Assembly (NCBI RefSeq): GCF_042429435.1
Contig: NZ_JBHMAF010000196.1
Length of the DNA stretch: 64,000 bases
From: Ectobacillus funiculus
GTDB taxonomy: Bacteria; Bacillota; Bacilli; Bacillales; Bacillaceae_G
Reading direction: 5' to 3' (one strand)
The notes below the pieces were generated by a model. It saw nothing but the letters and a program-made list of their open reading frames with translations. It had not been told where the DNA came from and searched no databases. A program made the position numbers and the translations under genes. The stretch's first letter is position 1. Every line of letters begins with the position of its first letter. Shown piece after piece: positions 1-7,622 of this stretch.

Positions 1-272
1 TTAAAATCATTTGTAATCATATCCACAGAAGGTAACGTTCCTTCTTTGCTAATGGCTTCTACAATGGACAGAACGGTATCGCCGCTTTTGACCTCGATTT
101 TTTTGTATGCAGCATCGGCTTGTTTTTGTTCACTTGTGCTGGAACCCATCGCAGGCTTTGCAGTTGCTTCCTGTGCTTTTGGTTTGAGAAGCGGCAGTGT
201 GCCAACAGTTATATCGTAAAATAAAGAGTATCCAATGAGTAAAACAAACAGTGTTATGCCGATGCGTTTCAT
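1..272 (-). CDS. yqfZ: YqfZ-like membrane-anchored protein with LysM-like segment (partial)
   Basis: The gene is cut by the left edge of the window, leaving about 90 N-terminal residues. The start ATG at 272 follows a good GGAGGAG site. Residues 1-25 form a hydrophobic anchor or uncleaved signal (MKRIGITLFVLLIGYSLFYD). A Gln/Ala/Lys-rich linker follows, and then a segment reading IEVKSGDTVLSIVEAI. That pattern (xVKSGDTxxxI) is typical of the start of a LysM peptidoglycan-binding module. Its place directly downstream of yqgB on the same strand matches the yqfZ-yqgA-yqgB neighbourhood of B. subtilis, with no yqgA visible between them. A cell-wall role on the outer face of the membrane is an inference from the anchor and the LysM-like segment. 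The C-terminal half cannot be seen. Confidence 0.7.
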   Translation of the reverse strand, partial: MKRIGITLFVLLIGYSLFYDITVGTLPLLKPKAQEATAKPAMGSSTSEQKQADAAYKKIEVKSGDTVLSIVEAISKEGTLPSVDMITNDF

Positions 273-312
273 ACATTCTCCTCCTTCTTTGTAGAGAATA
301 TATGCTTGTCCT

Positions 313-348
313 ATAAAAAAATGCCGCAATAGGCGGCATTTTTACAAG
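313..348 (-). terminator. Rho-independent terminator of yqgB
   Basis: The stem AAATGCCGC/GCGGCATTT with a 5-nt loop is followed on the minus strand by a long T run. It overlaps the last codons and the stop of yqgB and separates that gene from yqfZ. Because A-runs flank the other side, it could also work in the opposite direction. Confidence 0.85.
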
Positions 349-1118
349 TTTTTTTTCTCTTTTATAGGAGGAATTTCTTTTAATGTTAAGAAAAGAACAA
401 AACACGAAACAACGACAAAGATTAAAAACGAATGTAGGACCGTTATACTTAAAAACTTCATAACCATAAAAAATACGATTGGGATTGTAAAGCTGTAAGC
501 TGTCAGCGTCCATGCCTGTTTATAGTTAACATTGCGATTCATTTGAGCAGCAATAAGCCTGCCAATGAAAGCAAGAGCGGTCACACCAAATAACATGATA
601 AAGCTGTCAAATAAATACAAAAGTACACCTAAAACGACTAAGGCAATCGGATAAATGCTTCTAATCATGCTAAGAAATTCTTCTACATCCGTTTTCGAGA
701 TCTTAGTATCGTTTAGTAACGAATATGTATATGCTTCATTGTTTGCATCCGAGACAAGAATGGCTTTATGTTTTAAGAAAAATAAGCCATCCTGATGTGT
801 GAGGGAAGAGGGAAGTTCCTCGCTATTTGGGTCAAACAAGAATACAAAATCATTTTCGTTTTTTAGAATCGGTTCCTGTATATCCGCTTTTAGTTCTCCT
901 TGCTCGATTGTAAATTCTGGAATTTCTGATTGTACAGTTCGTTCAACAAGAGATAGTTCTGTACGTACCAAATTTGTCAAATGAACCATTTCTGGAATAA
1001 GCATAAGTAAAGAAAGGAGGAATATGTATAAAATTGATTTCCCGATTTTTTGAAATCGATAGCGTGCCATAACTTTTGGAGAATATAAGCTTTTGTACAA
1101 CTGCTGGAATATTGACAT
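342..1118 (-). CDS. yqgB: YqgB-like DUF1189 integral membrane protein
   Basis: The protein has 258 residues, close to the size of B. subtilis YqgB. The first 25 residues are cytoplasmic and read like DUF1189 proteins (FQQLYKSLYSPKVMARYRFQ). A first membrane span lies at about 27-45 and an extracytoplasmic domain at about 46-150. Three or four further spans follow between about 152 and 245, and the tail is Lys-rich. The start ATG at 1118 is preceded by GGAAGTG. Function is unknown in the family. The gene is transcribed away from the tRNA cluster and ends in a strong terminator. The assignment rests on the N-terminal motif, the topology and the position between yqfZ and sodA. Confidence 0.8.
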   Translation of the reverse strand: MSIFQQLYKSLYSPKVMARYRFQKIGKSILYIFLLSLLMLIPEMVHLTNLVRTELSLVERTVQSEIPEFTIEQGELKADIQEPILKNENDFVFLFDPNSEELPSSLTHQDGLFFLKHKAILVSDANNEAYTYSLLNDTKISKTDVEEFLSMIRSIYPIALVVLGVLLYLFDSFIMLFGVTALAFIGRLIAAQMNRNVNYKQAWTLTAYSFTIPIVFFMVMKFLSITVLHSFLIFVVVSCFVLFLTLKEIPPIKEKKNL

Positions 1119-1230
1119 GATTTCACTTCCTTATTATTTTAAAATTCAGCACTTTTATTGTAACGCAGCAAGAAGAAGAAGAACAAGGAATAGCTATGGA
1201 AAAATATACAAGGATATGGAATAACTAGGA

Positions 1231-1259
1231 TTGACACAATTGTTTTACATATGATAAAT
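1231..1259 (+). promoter_or_regulatory. Sigma-A promoter for the tRNA cluster
   Basis: A perfect -35 box TTGACA at 1231-1236 is followed 17 bp later by a -10-like ATAAAT at 1254-1259. The first tRNA starts about 30 nt downstream, as expected for stable RNA promoters. Confidence 0.65.
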
Positions 1260-1290
1260 TTATATATGTCTCAAGTGTGAAGGCTTTCAT

Positions 1291-1364
1291 GGCGGTGTAG
1301 CTCAGCTGGCTAGAGCGTACGGTTCATACCCGTAAGGTCGGGGGTTCGATCCCCTCCGCCGCTA
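1291..1364 (+). tRNA. tRNA-Met (CAT), elongator type
   Basis: A full cloverleaf can be folded: acceptor GGCGGTG/CGCCGCT, D-arm GCTC/GAGC, anticodon stem TACGG/CCGTA around loop TTCATAC, and T-arm GGGGG TTCGATC CCCTC. The anticodon is CAT. The sequence is essentially that of Bacillus elongator tRNA-Met. It lacks the features of the initiator (three G-C pairs in the anticodon stem) and the CTCATAA loop of tRNA-Ile2. CCA is not encoded. Confidence 0.93.
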
Positions 1365-1371
1365 CTATCAA

Positions 1372-1445
1372 GGACCCTTAGCTCAGCTGGTTAGAGCAGA
1401 CGGCTCATAACCGTCCGGTCGTAGGTTCGAGTCCTACAGGGTCCA
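1372..1445 (+). tRNA. tRNA-Ile2 (CAT, lysidine-modified type)
   Basis: The acceptor GGACCCT/AGGGTCC, anticodon stem GACGG/CCGTC and T-arm GTAGG TTCGAGT CCTAC all pair. The anticodon loop CTCATAA is the same as in E. coli ileX. This points to the minor isoleucine tRNA, whose C34 is converted to lysidine by TilS so that it reads AUA, rather than to a methionine tRNA. CCA is not encoded. Confidence 0.85.
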
Positions 1446-1449
1446 TTTT

Positions 1450-1535
1450 GGAAAAATACCCAATTGGTTCAAGGGGTCGCACTCGAAATGTGGTAGGCGT
1501 GCAAGCGTGCGTGAGTTCGAATCCCACCTTTTCCG
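1450..1535 (+). tRNA. tRNA-Ser (CGA), with stem mismatches
   Basis: An 86-nt class II tRNA can be folded, with a long variable arm (CGTGC/GTGCG), anticodon loop CTCGAAA (anticodon CGA) and discriminator G. It departs from a clean structure: there is an A-C mismatch at the base of the acceptor stem (GGAAAAA/CTTTTCC), another in the T stem (GTGAG/CCCAC), and the anticodon stem relies on G-T pairs. It may be a functional but weak tRNA-Ser for UCG codons or a decaying copy. Confidence 0.7.
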
Positions 1536-1561
1536 TTCTGCCATACATATATCTAACAGCG

Positions 1562-1588
1562 CAAGCTCCCGAATTGGGGGCTTTTTTA
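1562..1588 (+). terminator. Terminator of the tRNA cluster
   Basis: The hairpin AAGCTCCC-gaatt-GGGGGCTT runs directly into TTTTT and ends the three-tRNA transcript before repeat A begins. Confidence 0.8.
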
Positions 1589-1590
1589 TG

Positions 1591-1697
1591 CTGTAAGAAA
1601 GGATAATTTCTAGCTGGAAGACCATTGGACGTAGCGAGAAATTTTAGGAGTACGGTATAAGGGCAACTACGCCTCTGTCTTCGCCAATCAGCGATGC
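1591..1697 (+). repeat. Repeat A, partial copy upstream of sodA
   Basis: This copy runs from ctgtaagaaagg through tagctgg, attttagg and the conserved core ctacgcctctgtcttcgcc. The segment between tcttcgcc and the terminal hairpin is shortened, so the GC hairpin is incomplete. Orientation is with the terminator end to the right. The rest of the gap to sodA (1698-1876) shows no gene. Confidence 0.85.
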
Positions 1698-1876
1698 CGA
1701 TAAAAGCTGTTTTTGTTTTACCTAGTACAAGACGCTTTTTACGAGGGATTCGTATTTCAAATTGTACAAACCGGCAGCAGATTTATTTTCCATCTTGAAA
1801 AAATAGTGTACAATAAGTATGGGCTATAGGCAGACGAGCTTACGTCCGAGTACATATATACGGGAGGAATTACAAA

Positions 1877-2488
1877 ATGGCAAAATATGAATTACCACAA
1901 TTACCTTACGCTTATGATGCATTAGAGCCTCATATTGATAAGGAAACAATGAACATCCACCACACAAAGCACCACAACACTTACGTAACAAACGTAAACG
2001 CAGCTTTGGAAAGCTATCCAGAATTAGCAGCGAAAAGTGTAGAAGCACTTATCTCTAACATGGAAGAAGTACCAGAAGCAATCCGTACTGCAGTTCGCAA
2101 CAACGGAGGCGGCCATGCAAACCACTCTTTATTCTGGACAATTCTTTCTCCAAATGGCGGCGGTGAGCCAGTAGGCGAACTTGCTGCAGCAATCAATGCA
2201 AAATTCGGCAGCTATGCTGCATTTAAAGAAGAGTTTGCAAAAGCAGCTACAACTCGCTTCGGCTCTGGTTGGGCATGGCTTGTTGTAAACAACGGTGAAA
2301 TCGAAGTAACAAGCACTCCAAACCAAGACTCTCCATTAATGGAAGGTAAAACACCTGTTCTTGGATTAGACGTATGGGAGCATGCGTACTACTTGAACTA
2401 CCAAAACCGTCGTCCTGACTACATTTCTGCATTCTGGAATGTAGTAGATTGGAACGCTGTTGAGAAACGTTACCAAGAAGCAAAATAA
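1877..2488 (+). CDS. sodA: Manganese superoxide dismutase
   Basis: SodA converts superoxide to hydrogen peroxide and oxygen in the cytoplasm. The 203-residue protein starts MAKYELPQLPYAYDALEP and shows the family metal ligands: the His in MNIHHTKHHNTY near residue 28, the His in NGGGHANHSLFW near 82-86, and Asp/His in the signature GLDVWEHAYYL near 163-169. The GGHANHxxFW and DVWEHAYY motifs with Bacillus context indicate the Mn form. The start follows GGGAGGAATT. It is a single-gene unit: repeat A lies upstream and a strong terminator follows. The position before yqgE and pbpA matches B. subtilis. Confidence 0.98.
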   Translation: MAKYELPQLPYAYDALEPHIDKETMNIHHTKHHNTYVTNVNAALESYPELAAKSVEALISNMEEVPEAIRTAVRNNGGGHANHSLFWTILSPNGGGEPVGELAAAINAKFGSYAAFKEEFAKAATTRFGSGWAWLVVNNGEIEVTSTPNQDSPLMEGKTPVLGLDVWEHAYYLNYQNRRPDYISAFWNVVDWNAVEKRYQEAK

Positions 2489-2494
2489 TGATTT

Positions 2495-2525
2495 AGCAGG
2501 CCGCTCATTCGGCCTGTTTTTTTAT
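2495..2525 (+). terminator. Terminator of sodA
   Basis: The stem CAGGCCG/CGGCCTG is followed by seven T residues, just after the sodA stop codon. Confidence 0.9.
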
Positions 2526-2620
2526 TGTAAGAAGGTATAAATTTCTAGTTAAAGGGTAATCTTGCATAATTGGTAATTTAAGCGATTAAATATAAGTACA
2601 ATTATGCCTCTGTCTTCGCC
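2525..2620 (+). repeat. Repeat A, decayed copy between sodA and yqgE
   Basis: The flank ttgtaagaaggtataaattt, the central tataagtaca and the core gcctctgtcttcgcc are recognisable, but the middle has drifted and the terminal hairpin is missing. Orientation is left to right as in the tandem array at 15 kb. Confidence 0.7.
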
Positions 2621-2625
2621 TCATC

Positions 2626-2692
2626 AACTCCCCTTTTTCTTACATAATTCTCCCCTAACTCGGAAGACTAAGCTTTGAAGTAAAGGGGAGTT
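2626..2692 (+). promoter_or_regulatory. Inverted repeat that could mask the yqgE ribosome binding site
   Basis: AACTCCCCTTT at 2626-2636 is the exact complement of AAAGGGGAGTT at 2682-2692, which contains the yqgE Shine-Dalgarno sequence. A second C-rich stretch, TTCTCCCCTAA, lies in between and could compete for the same G-rich strand. Such a long-range 11-bp helix would hide the ribosome binding site in the mRNA. The pairing is seen; a regulatory role is inferred. Confidence 0.45.
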
Positions 2693-2696
2693 TTAA

Positions 2697-3977
2697 ATGA
2701 TGAAAACAAAGCATTTAATTGGAGATGTGGAAATCAACCGTGATCTCGTGTTGCTGTTAACAATCGGCGGGTTGTACACATTAGCTATTTCGTTATCCAA
2801 TACGTTCGTGAACATCTACATTTGGAAGCAAACGAAGGATTTTCTGAACATTGGATTGTATAATTTAGCTGTTGTTGTAGCGCAGCCGATTACGTTCGCA
2901 TTTGCAGGGAAGCTGGCGAAAAATGTGGATCGCATCATTATTTTGCGCTTAGGAGTGAGCGCACTTGCCGCTTTTTTTATTACGGTTTTATGGACTGGAA
3001 CAAATGCCTCACAATATATTTTACTCATCGGAAGCATGCTTGGAATTGGCTATGGGTTTTATTGGCTCGCATTTAATTTACTTACATTTGAAATTACAGA
3101 GCCGGAAACGAGAGATTTTTTCAATGGCTTTCTAGGGCTGTTAACATCACTTGCTGGCATGATCGGTCCTATTTTGGCCGGATATGTGATTTCTCACATG
3201 AAAAGATGGAATGGATATACTTTTATTTTCATTCTTTCATTAACCTTATTTATTATTGCGATTGTCATGAGCTTTTTTTTGTCACACAGGGAGTGTGAAG
3301 GGAAATATGAGCTTGTGAAAATTATTCGAGAACGACGGCATAATCGAAACTGGAACCGAGTGACGCTGGCTCACTTTTTCCAAGGACTTCGAGAAGGGAC
3401 TTTCGTATTTGTCATCTCGGTCTATGTGTACATAACAACGGGAAGTGAGCTTGCCATCGGGAAGTTTGGGCTTGTCAGTTCAGCAATTTCATTTCTTTGT
3501 TACTATTTGGCAACACGTCTCATTAAGGATGCGTATCGAAAAAAGGCAATTCTTCTTGGGGGCCTTCTTTTGTACGTAGGAGTGTATCTTGTTATCATTG
3601 ATGTCACCTATCCGAAGCTGCTTATTTATGCGGCCTGCATTGCCGTTGCCTATCCTATTTTGCTCGTGCCGTATATATCCATGACATATGATGTGATTGG
3701 CAAGGCTCGTCAGGCAAAGGAGCTTCGTGTGGAGTATATCGTTGTTCGTGAGCTATTCTTAAATGCTGGAAGAATTTGTTCTATCGTCTCTTTTTTGATT
3801 GCTGTTCGCTTTTTTCAGCCGCAGCAAAGCTTGCCTGTTTTACTTGGCATTTTAGGAATGGGACATCTTCTTGTATATTTTGCAGTTCGCAATGTAGCGT
3901 ACGGGACAACAGTGCAGCCTAAACCAGGACTGCAAGTATCGCGAACAAGGCAGGAACTTACGGAAGGGGAAGGTTAA
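2697..3977 (+). CDS. yqgE: YqgE-like major facilitator superfamily transporter
   Basis: The protein has 426 residues with about twelve hydrophobic spans, starting at residue 20 (LLLTIGGLYTLAISLSNTFV), and a hydrophilic central loop near residues 200-220 rich in Arg and His. This is the usual two-bundle MFS shape. The substrate cannot be told from sequence. Two adjacent ATG codons at 2697 and 2700 both follow GGGGAG at 2685-2690; the spacing of 9 favours the second. The gene sits between sodA and pbpA as in B. subtilis, ends in its own terminator and seems monocistronic. Its leader contains an inverted repeat that covers the ribosome binding site. Confidence 0.85.
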   Translation: MMKTKHLIGDVEINRDLVLLLTIGGLYTLAISLSNTFVNIYIWKQTKDFLNIGLYNLAVVVAQPITFAFAGKLAKNVDRIIILRLGVSALAAFFITVLWTGTNASQYILLIGSMLGIGYGFYWLAFNLLTFEITEPETRDFFNGFLGLLTSLAGMIGPILAGYVISHMKRWNGYTFIFILSLTLFIIAIVMSFFLSHRECEGKYELVKIIRERRHNRNWNRVTLAHFFQGLREGTFVFVISVYVYITTGSELAIGKFGLVSSAISFLCYYLATRLIKDAYRKKAILLGGLLLYVGVYLVIIDVTYPKLLIYAACIAVAYPILLVPYISMTYDVIGKARQAKELRVEYIVVRELFLNAGRICSIVSFLIAVRFFQPQQSLPVLLGILGMGHLLVYFAVRNVAYGTTVQPKPGLQVSRTRQELTEGEG

Positions 3978-4014
3978 CTTCTCGCATGCTTTATGGTAAA
4001 ATAAGAACTACGTG

Positions 4015-4047
4015 AGGACACCTTGCCTACAAGGTGTCCCTTTTTCC
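4015..4047 (+). terminator. Terminator of yqgE
   Basis: The hairpin GGACACCTTG-ccta-CAAGGTGTCC is followed by CTTTTT. It separates yqgE from pbpA. Confidence 0.9.
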
Positions 4048-4122
4048 GGCGCTTGCTTCTAAAAGCTATCGCGCTGCGTTTGAGTGAAAGGAGGGAGAAG
4101 GGAAGATCGCTCTTTCAGAAGA

Positions 4123-6270
4123 ATGTCCCTTATGAGAATGAAAAAGAAGCAGAAAAAGAAAAAAAGTCCTGTGCCGCTCCGATTAAATCTATTATTCTTT
4201 CTCGTGTTTGTTATGTTTTCAGCGCTTATCCTGCGCTTAGGTGTTGTGCAGATTGTATACGGAGAGGATTATAAAAAGGAAGTAGAGCGTACCGAGAACG
4301 TAACGGTAAGTACAGCGGTGCCGCGCGGGAAAATTTATGACCGCTATCATCGCATTGTTGTTGATAATACGCCTCTGCGAACGATTACGTATACAAGAAT
4401 GAGCGGATCCACAAGTGAGGAGCGTTTGAAAGTGGCGCAGCAGTTGGCACAGCTCATCGACATGCCGACTGAAAAAATCACTGAGCGTGATAAAAAAGAT
4501 TTTTGGATGCTGTTGAATGGGGACCGTGCTAAAAAGAAAATTACAGCAAAAGATAGACAGGAGCTCAAAGATAAAAAAATTGATGATGCTGAAGTATATA
4601 AACGGCAGCTGGCACGAATTACGGATGCCGAGCTGCAGGAGTTGCCGCCGGCCCAGTTAGAAGTTTTAGCTATTAAACGGCAAATGGATAGCGGCTATAC
4701 GAATACACCGCAAATTATTAAAAATAAAGATGTGACACCTCAGGAGTATGCGATAATCAGCGAAAATCTGGACAAGCTGCCGGGTGTTGATACAACAACA
4801 GATTGGGATCGAAATTATGCGTACGACAATTTATTCCGGACTGTTCTTGGAAATGTGTCAAGCGCTGATGAAGGATTGCCAGTAGACCGGCTGAATTACT
4901 ATTTAGTCCGCGATTATAACCGCAACGACCGCGTTGGAAAAAGCTATATTGAGCAAGAATATGAAGATATGCTGCATGGCACCAAGGCGGAAGTGAAGAA
5001 TGTTACGGATCAAAAGGGGAATATTTTAGATACAATCTATGTTTCCAAAGGATCACGAGGAAAAGATTTAATCTTAACAATGGACATGGAGCTGCAAAAG
5101 CGGGTAGAGCAGATTATTGAGGAAGAGCTGAAGGCTGCAAAGGCTACAGGCGAGACAATGCTCGACCGTGCATTTGTTGTGATGATGAACCCGAAAAATG
5201 GCGAGATATTATCCATGGCCGGCAAACAGCTCGTGAACAAGGACGGCAAGCAGGAAGTACAGGACTTTGCGCTTGGCACAATGACAAGCTCCTATGCGAT
5301 GGGATCTGCTGTCAAAGGAGCGACGGTTCTGACCGGTTTGCAGACAGGAGCCATTAAGCCGGATACAGTGCTTGTGGATGAACCAATTCAAATTAAAGGG
5401 ACGAAGCCTAAGAAATCATGGAAAAACATGGGGCCTATTGGAATTCAGACGGCGCTGCAACAATCCTCCAACGTATTTATGTTTAAAACTGCGATGAACA
5501 TCGCAGGTGTACAGTATGTTCCAGGGCGCTCTATTGATGTTAAACAAAAAACCTTTGATATGATGCGCATGTACTTTAGCCAGTTTGGTCTTGGTGTACC
5601 AACGGGCATTGATTTGCCAAATGAATCAAGCGGCTTTAAAGGGACAGCTGACCAGCCAGGTCTCCTATTGGACTTTGCGATTGGCCAGTATGATACCTAT
5701 ACACCGCTGCAGCTCGCGCAGTATGTATCTACGATTGCGAATGGAGGCTACCGTATTAAGCCGCAAATCATGAAGGAAATTCGTGAACCAAGCACAACGA
5801 CTGGGGAAATCGGAAAAGTAGTAGAATCAACTGAACCGGTTGTGCTGAACCGTATTGATATGGATGACAGCTATCTGAAGGTTGTGCAGGAGGGCTTCCG
5901 TATGGTTATGCAAACACCAAGTGGAACGGGGGCTTCCCTGTTTATGAAGGCGCCATATGCAGCATATAAGGCGGCTGGAAAAACGGGAACGGCTGAAACC
6001 TTCTATGATGGTCCTGTCGATTCATTACGAGCAACGCCTGTCTATAACTTAACATTAATCGGCTATGCGCCGGATGAGAACCCAGAAGTGGCATTTTCTG
6101 TTGTTGTACCTTGGATGAAAAATGACTCAAATGCTGTAAACAAAAAAATAGGAAGCCGTATTTTAGATGCCTATTTTCAGTTAAAAAAGGAAGAAACTGC
6201 AATGGAAGTAAGTCCGTCTCTATACGGAGAAACAGGAACAGAAACAGGAGCAGAAGCTGGAAACCAATAA
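4123..6270 (+). CDS. pbpA: Penicillin-binding protein 2A (class B transpeptidase)
   Basis: This is a monofunctional cell-wall transpeptidase of the elongation machinery in rod-shaped Bacillus. From ATG 4123 it has 715 residues, almost the length of B. subtilis PbpA. A Lys-rich cytoplasmic tail is followed by one membrane span at about 20-42 (LLFFLVFVMFSALILRLGVV), then a dimerisation domain, then the transpeptidase domain. The active-site motifs are SAVK (Ser395), SSN (448-450) and KTG (620-622). The C terminus is Glu/Gly/Thr rich. An in-frame GTG at 4084 lies upstream, but AAAGGAGGG sits just after it and cannot serve it, so ATG 4123 or 4132 is more likely; neither has a strong ribosome site. 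Confidence 0.93.
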   Translation: MSLMRMKKKQKKKKSPVPLRLNLLFFLVFVMFSALILRLGVVQIVYGEDYKKEVERTENVTVSTAVPRGKIYDRYHRIVVDNTPLRTITYTRMSGSTSEERLKVAQQLAQLIDMPTEKITERDKKDFWMLLNGDRAKKKITAKDRQELKDKKIDDAEVYKRQLARITDAELQELPPAQLEVLAIKRQMDSGYTNTPQIIKNKDVTPQEYAIISENLDKLPGVDTTTDWDRNYAYDNLFRTVLGNVSSADEGLPVDRLNYYLVRDYNRNDRVGKSYIEQEYEDMLHGTKAEVKNVTDQKGNILDTIYVSKGSRGKDLILTMDMELQKRVEQIIEEELKAAKATGETMLDRAFVVMMNPKNGEILSMAGKQLVNKDGKQEVQDFALGTMTSSYAMGSAVKGATVLTGLQTGAIKPDTVLVDEPIQIKGTKPKKSWKNMGPIGIQTALQQSSNVFMFKTAMNIAGVQYVPGRSIDVKQKTFDMMRMYFSQFGLGVPTGIDLPNESSGFKGTADQPGLLLDFAIGQYDTYTPLQLAQYVSTIANGGYRIKPQIMKEIREPSTTTGEIGKVVESTEPVVLNRIDMDDSYLKVVQEGFRMVMQTPSGTGASLFMKAPYAAYKAAGKTGTAETFYDGPVDSLRATPVYNLTLIGYAPDENPEVAFSVVVPWMKNDSNAVNKKIGSRILDAYFQLKKEETAMEVSPSLYGETGTETGAEAGNQ

Positions 6271-6325
6271 AAAGAGCAGGTACAGCTTGTTTCGCTTCTG
6301 TAGTTCACTTTAGACGAAAAACAGT

Positions 6326-6368
6326 AAAAAGCACACAATTCCATCGAAGGAATTGTGTGCTTTTTTTT
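6326..6368 (+). terminator. Terminator of pbpA
   Basis: A long hairpin with arms AAGCACACAATTCC/GGAATTGTGTGCTT and a short loop is followed by a run of eight or more T residues. Confidence 0.92.
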
Positions 6369-6438
6369 GGACAAGCTTCATATAATAATATAGCTCGATT
6401 GCTTGTACAAGTGCAGTATTTATCGAAGAATGTCGACA

Positions 6439-6489
6439 TTTACAAAAGATTTACAAAGGGTTAAAACCGCATTAATAGTCAGGTATTAT
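6439..6489 (+). promoter_or_regulatory. PhoP-box array and promoter of the pst operon
   Basis: Four hexamers TTTACA, TTTACA, TTAAAA and TTAATA start at 6439, 6450, 6461 and 6472, exactly 11 bp apart. This matches the direct-repeat PhoP boxes (TT-A/T/C-ACA with about 5-bp spacers) of the Bacillus Pho regulon. A -10-like TATTAT at 6484-6489 follows directly, and pstS starts 51 bp further on. The arrangement predicts strong induction under phosphate starvation by PhoP~P. A small hairpin (AGTCCTG/CAGGACT) lies in the leader just before the pstS ribosome site. Confidence 0.82.
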
Positions 6490-6539
6490 TCTTATTCGTG
6501 TAGTCCTGTGCGCAGGACTTTTATGGGAGGAAGGAAGCG

Positions 6540-7457
6540 ATGAAAACAGGCTTTACAAGCATAGCTGCTTTGCTATTTGCTTGTACTGTATTTGCGTTCG
6601 ACGCGCATGCAGGTCCCTACTTACGGGGAAGTGTGACAATGGACGGATCCTCTACTGTGTTTCCGATTATGGAGGCCGTATCAGAAGAATATGCGCATCA
6701 GCAGTCCTATGTGAAAACACCCATTAGTATCTCTGGCACAGGGGGAGGATTCAATCGATTTATCAAAGGAGAAATAGATATTACTAATGCCTCCCGCCCT
6801 ATTAAAAGAGAAGAGCAGGAAGCTGCAAAACAAAATGATATACAATATGCTGTGTTTCCGATTGCGTATGATGGGCTTACCATTATTGTCAATCAGCGCA
6901 ATACCTGGCTTACGCACATAACAGACAGCGAGCTGAAGCAGCTTTGGGCGGAAAGCGGCAAACAAAAGAAATGGTCTGATATTAATCCAAGCTGGCCGCA
7001 GCAGCCAATTCACTTTTATGCACCAGGCGTTGATTCCGGGACATACGACTACTTTCAGGAAACCATTTTAGGAGAACGCGACATGACAAGGTTTGCTACA
7101 TTTTCAGAGGATGATAATGTGCTTGTCAGAGGAGTCATGAGTGATCCGTATGCCATCGCTTTTTTAGGATTTGCATACTACTCCTTAAATGAGCAAAAGG
7201 TGAGGGCGGTGGCTGTAAATGGAGTGCTGCCTGCGAAGGACACGATTCAATCCGGTCGGTACAAACCTCTTTCCCGTCCGCTTTACATGTATGTAAACAA
7301 AGCATCGATCCGTGAAAAGGAATGCGTGTACGATTATCTGCGTTTTGCTTTCCGGTATGGCGGACAGCTTGCGGAAGAGGTTGGCTATGTACAGCTGCCG
7401 CGCCAAAAGTATGAACAGCAGCTGCGGCGATTGGATGAAATAAAGAAAACTCGCTGA
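6540..7457 (+). CDS. pstS: Phosphate ABC transporter substrate-binding protein
   Basis: PstS captures inorganic phosphate outside the membrane and delivers it to PstCA. The 305-residue protein has an N-terminal signal segment (about residues 4-24, ending AHA). The conserved phosphate-binding motifs follow: DGSSTVFP near residues 38-45, a SISGTGGGFNRF loop, and APGVDSGTYDYF. No clear lipobox is visible: the only early Cys sits in LLFACTVF, a poor fit, so the protein may be cleaved by signal peptidase I or anchored differently from typical Bacillus PstS lipoproteins. The ATG at 6540 follows GGGAGGAAGG. The last codons (IKKTR) and the TGA stop come from the head of a repeat A copy. Confidence 0.93.
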   Translation: MKTGFTSIAALLFACTVFAFDAHAGPYLRGSVTMDGSSTVFPIMEAVSEEYAHQQSYVKTPISISGTGGGFNRFIKGEIDITNASRPIKREEQEAAKQNDIQYAVFPIAYDGLTIIVNQRNTWLTHITDSELKQLWAESGKQKKWSDINPSWPQQPIHFYAPGVDSGTYDYFQETILGERDMTRFATFSEDDNVLVRGVMSDPYAIAFLGFAYYSLNEQKVRAVAVNGVLPAKDTIQSGRYKPLSRPLYMYVNKASIREKECVYDYLRFAFRYGGQLAEEVGYVQLPRQKYEQQLRRLDEIKKTR

Positions 7458-7574
7458 TTGGCGAGCCGTTAGGCGAAGACAGAGGCCTAGTTGCACTTAT
7501 ACTGTATTCCTAAAATTTCCGACTATGTCGAGTTAGCTTCTAGCTGGAAATTTATACTTTCTTACAGTGTAAAG
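7442..7574 (-). repeat. Repeat A, full copy between pstS and pstC
   Basis: This complete unit has its hairpin end (aaagaaaactcgctgattgg) overlapping the pstS stop codon and its other end (tttcttacagtg) in front of pstC. Its terminator faces the minus strand, so pst mRNA is not expected to stop here. A cgccga to cgctga change relative to other copies creates the pstS TGA. Confidence 0.95.
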
Positions 7575-7622
7575 AGAGAAAAAACATAATCTTGTCTGGA
7601 GGATGGAAAGGGGTTTTCATCT

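Noticed and set aside
130..513. 127-residue minus-strand reading frame at the left edge
   Set aside because: It lies out of frame across the ends of yqfZ and yqgB and their shared terminator, and has no ribosome site.
1372..1445. Second tRNA read as another tRNA-Met because of its CAT anticodon
   Set aside because: The CTCATAA loop and overall sequence match the lysidine-modified tRNA-Ile2 type.
5942..6202. Minus-strand frames inside pbpA and other large genes
   Set aside because: These are shadow frames of a well-supported coding sequence with no start signals or recognisable domains.
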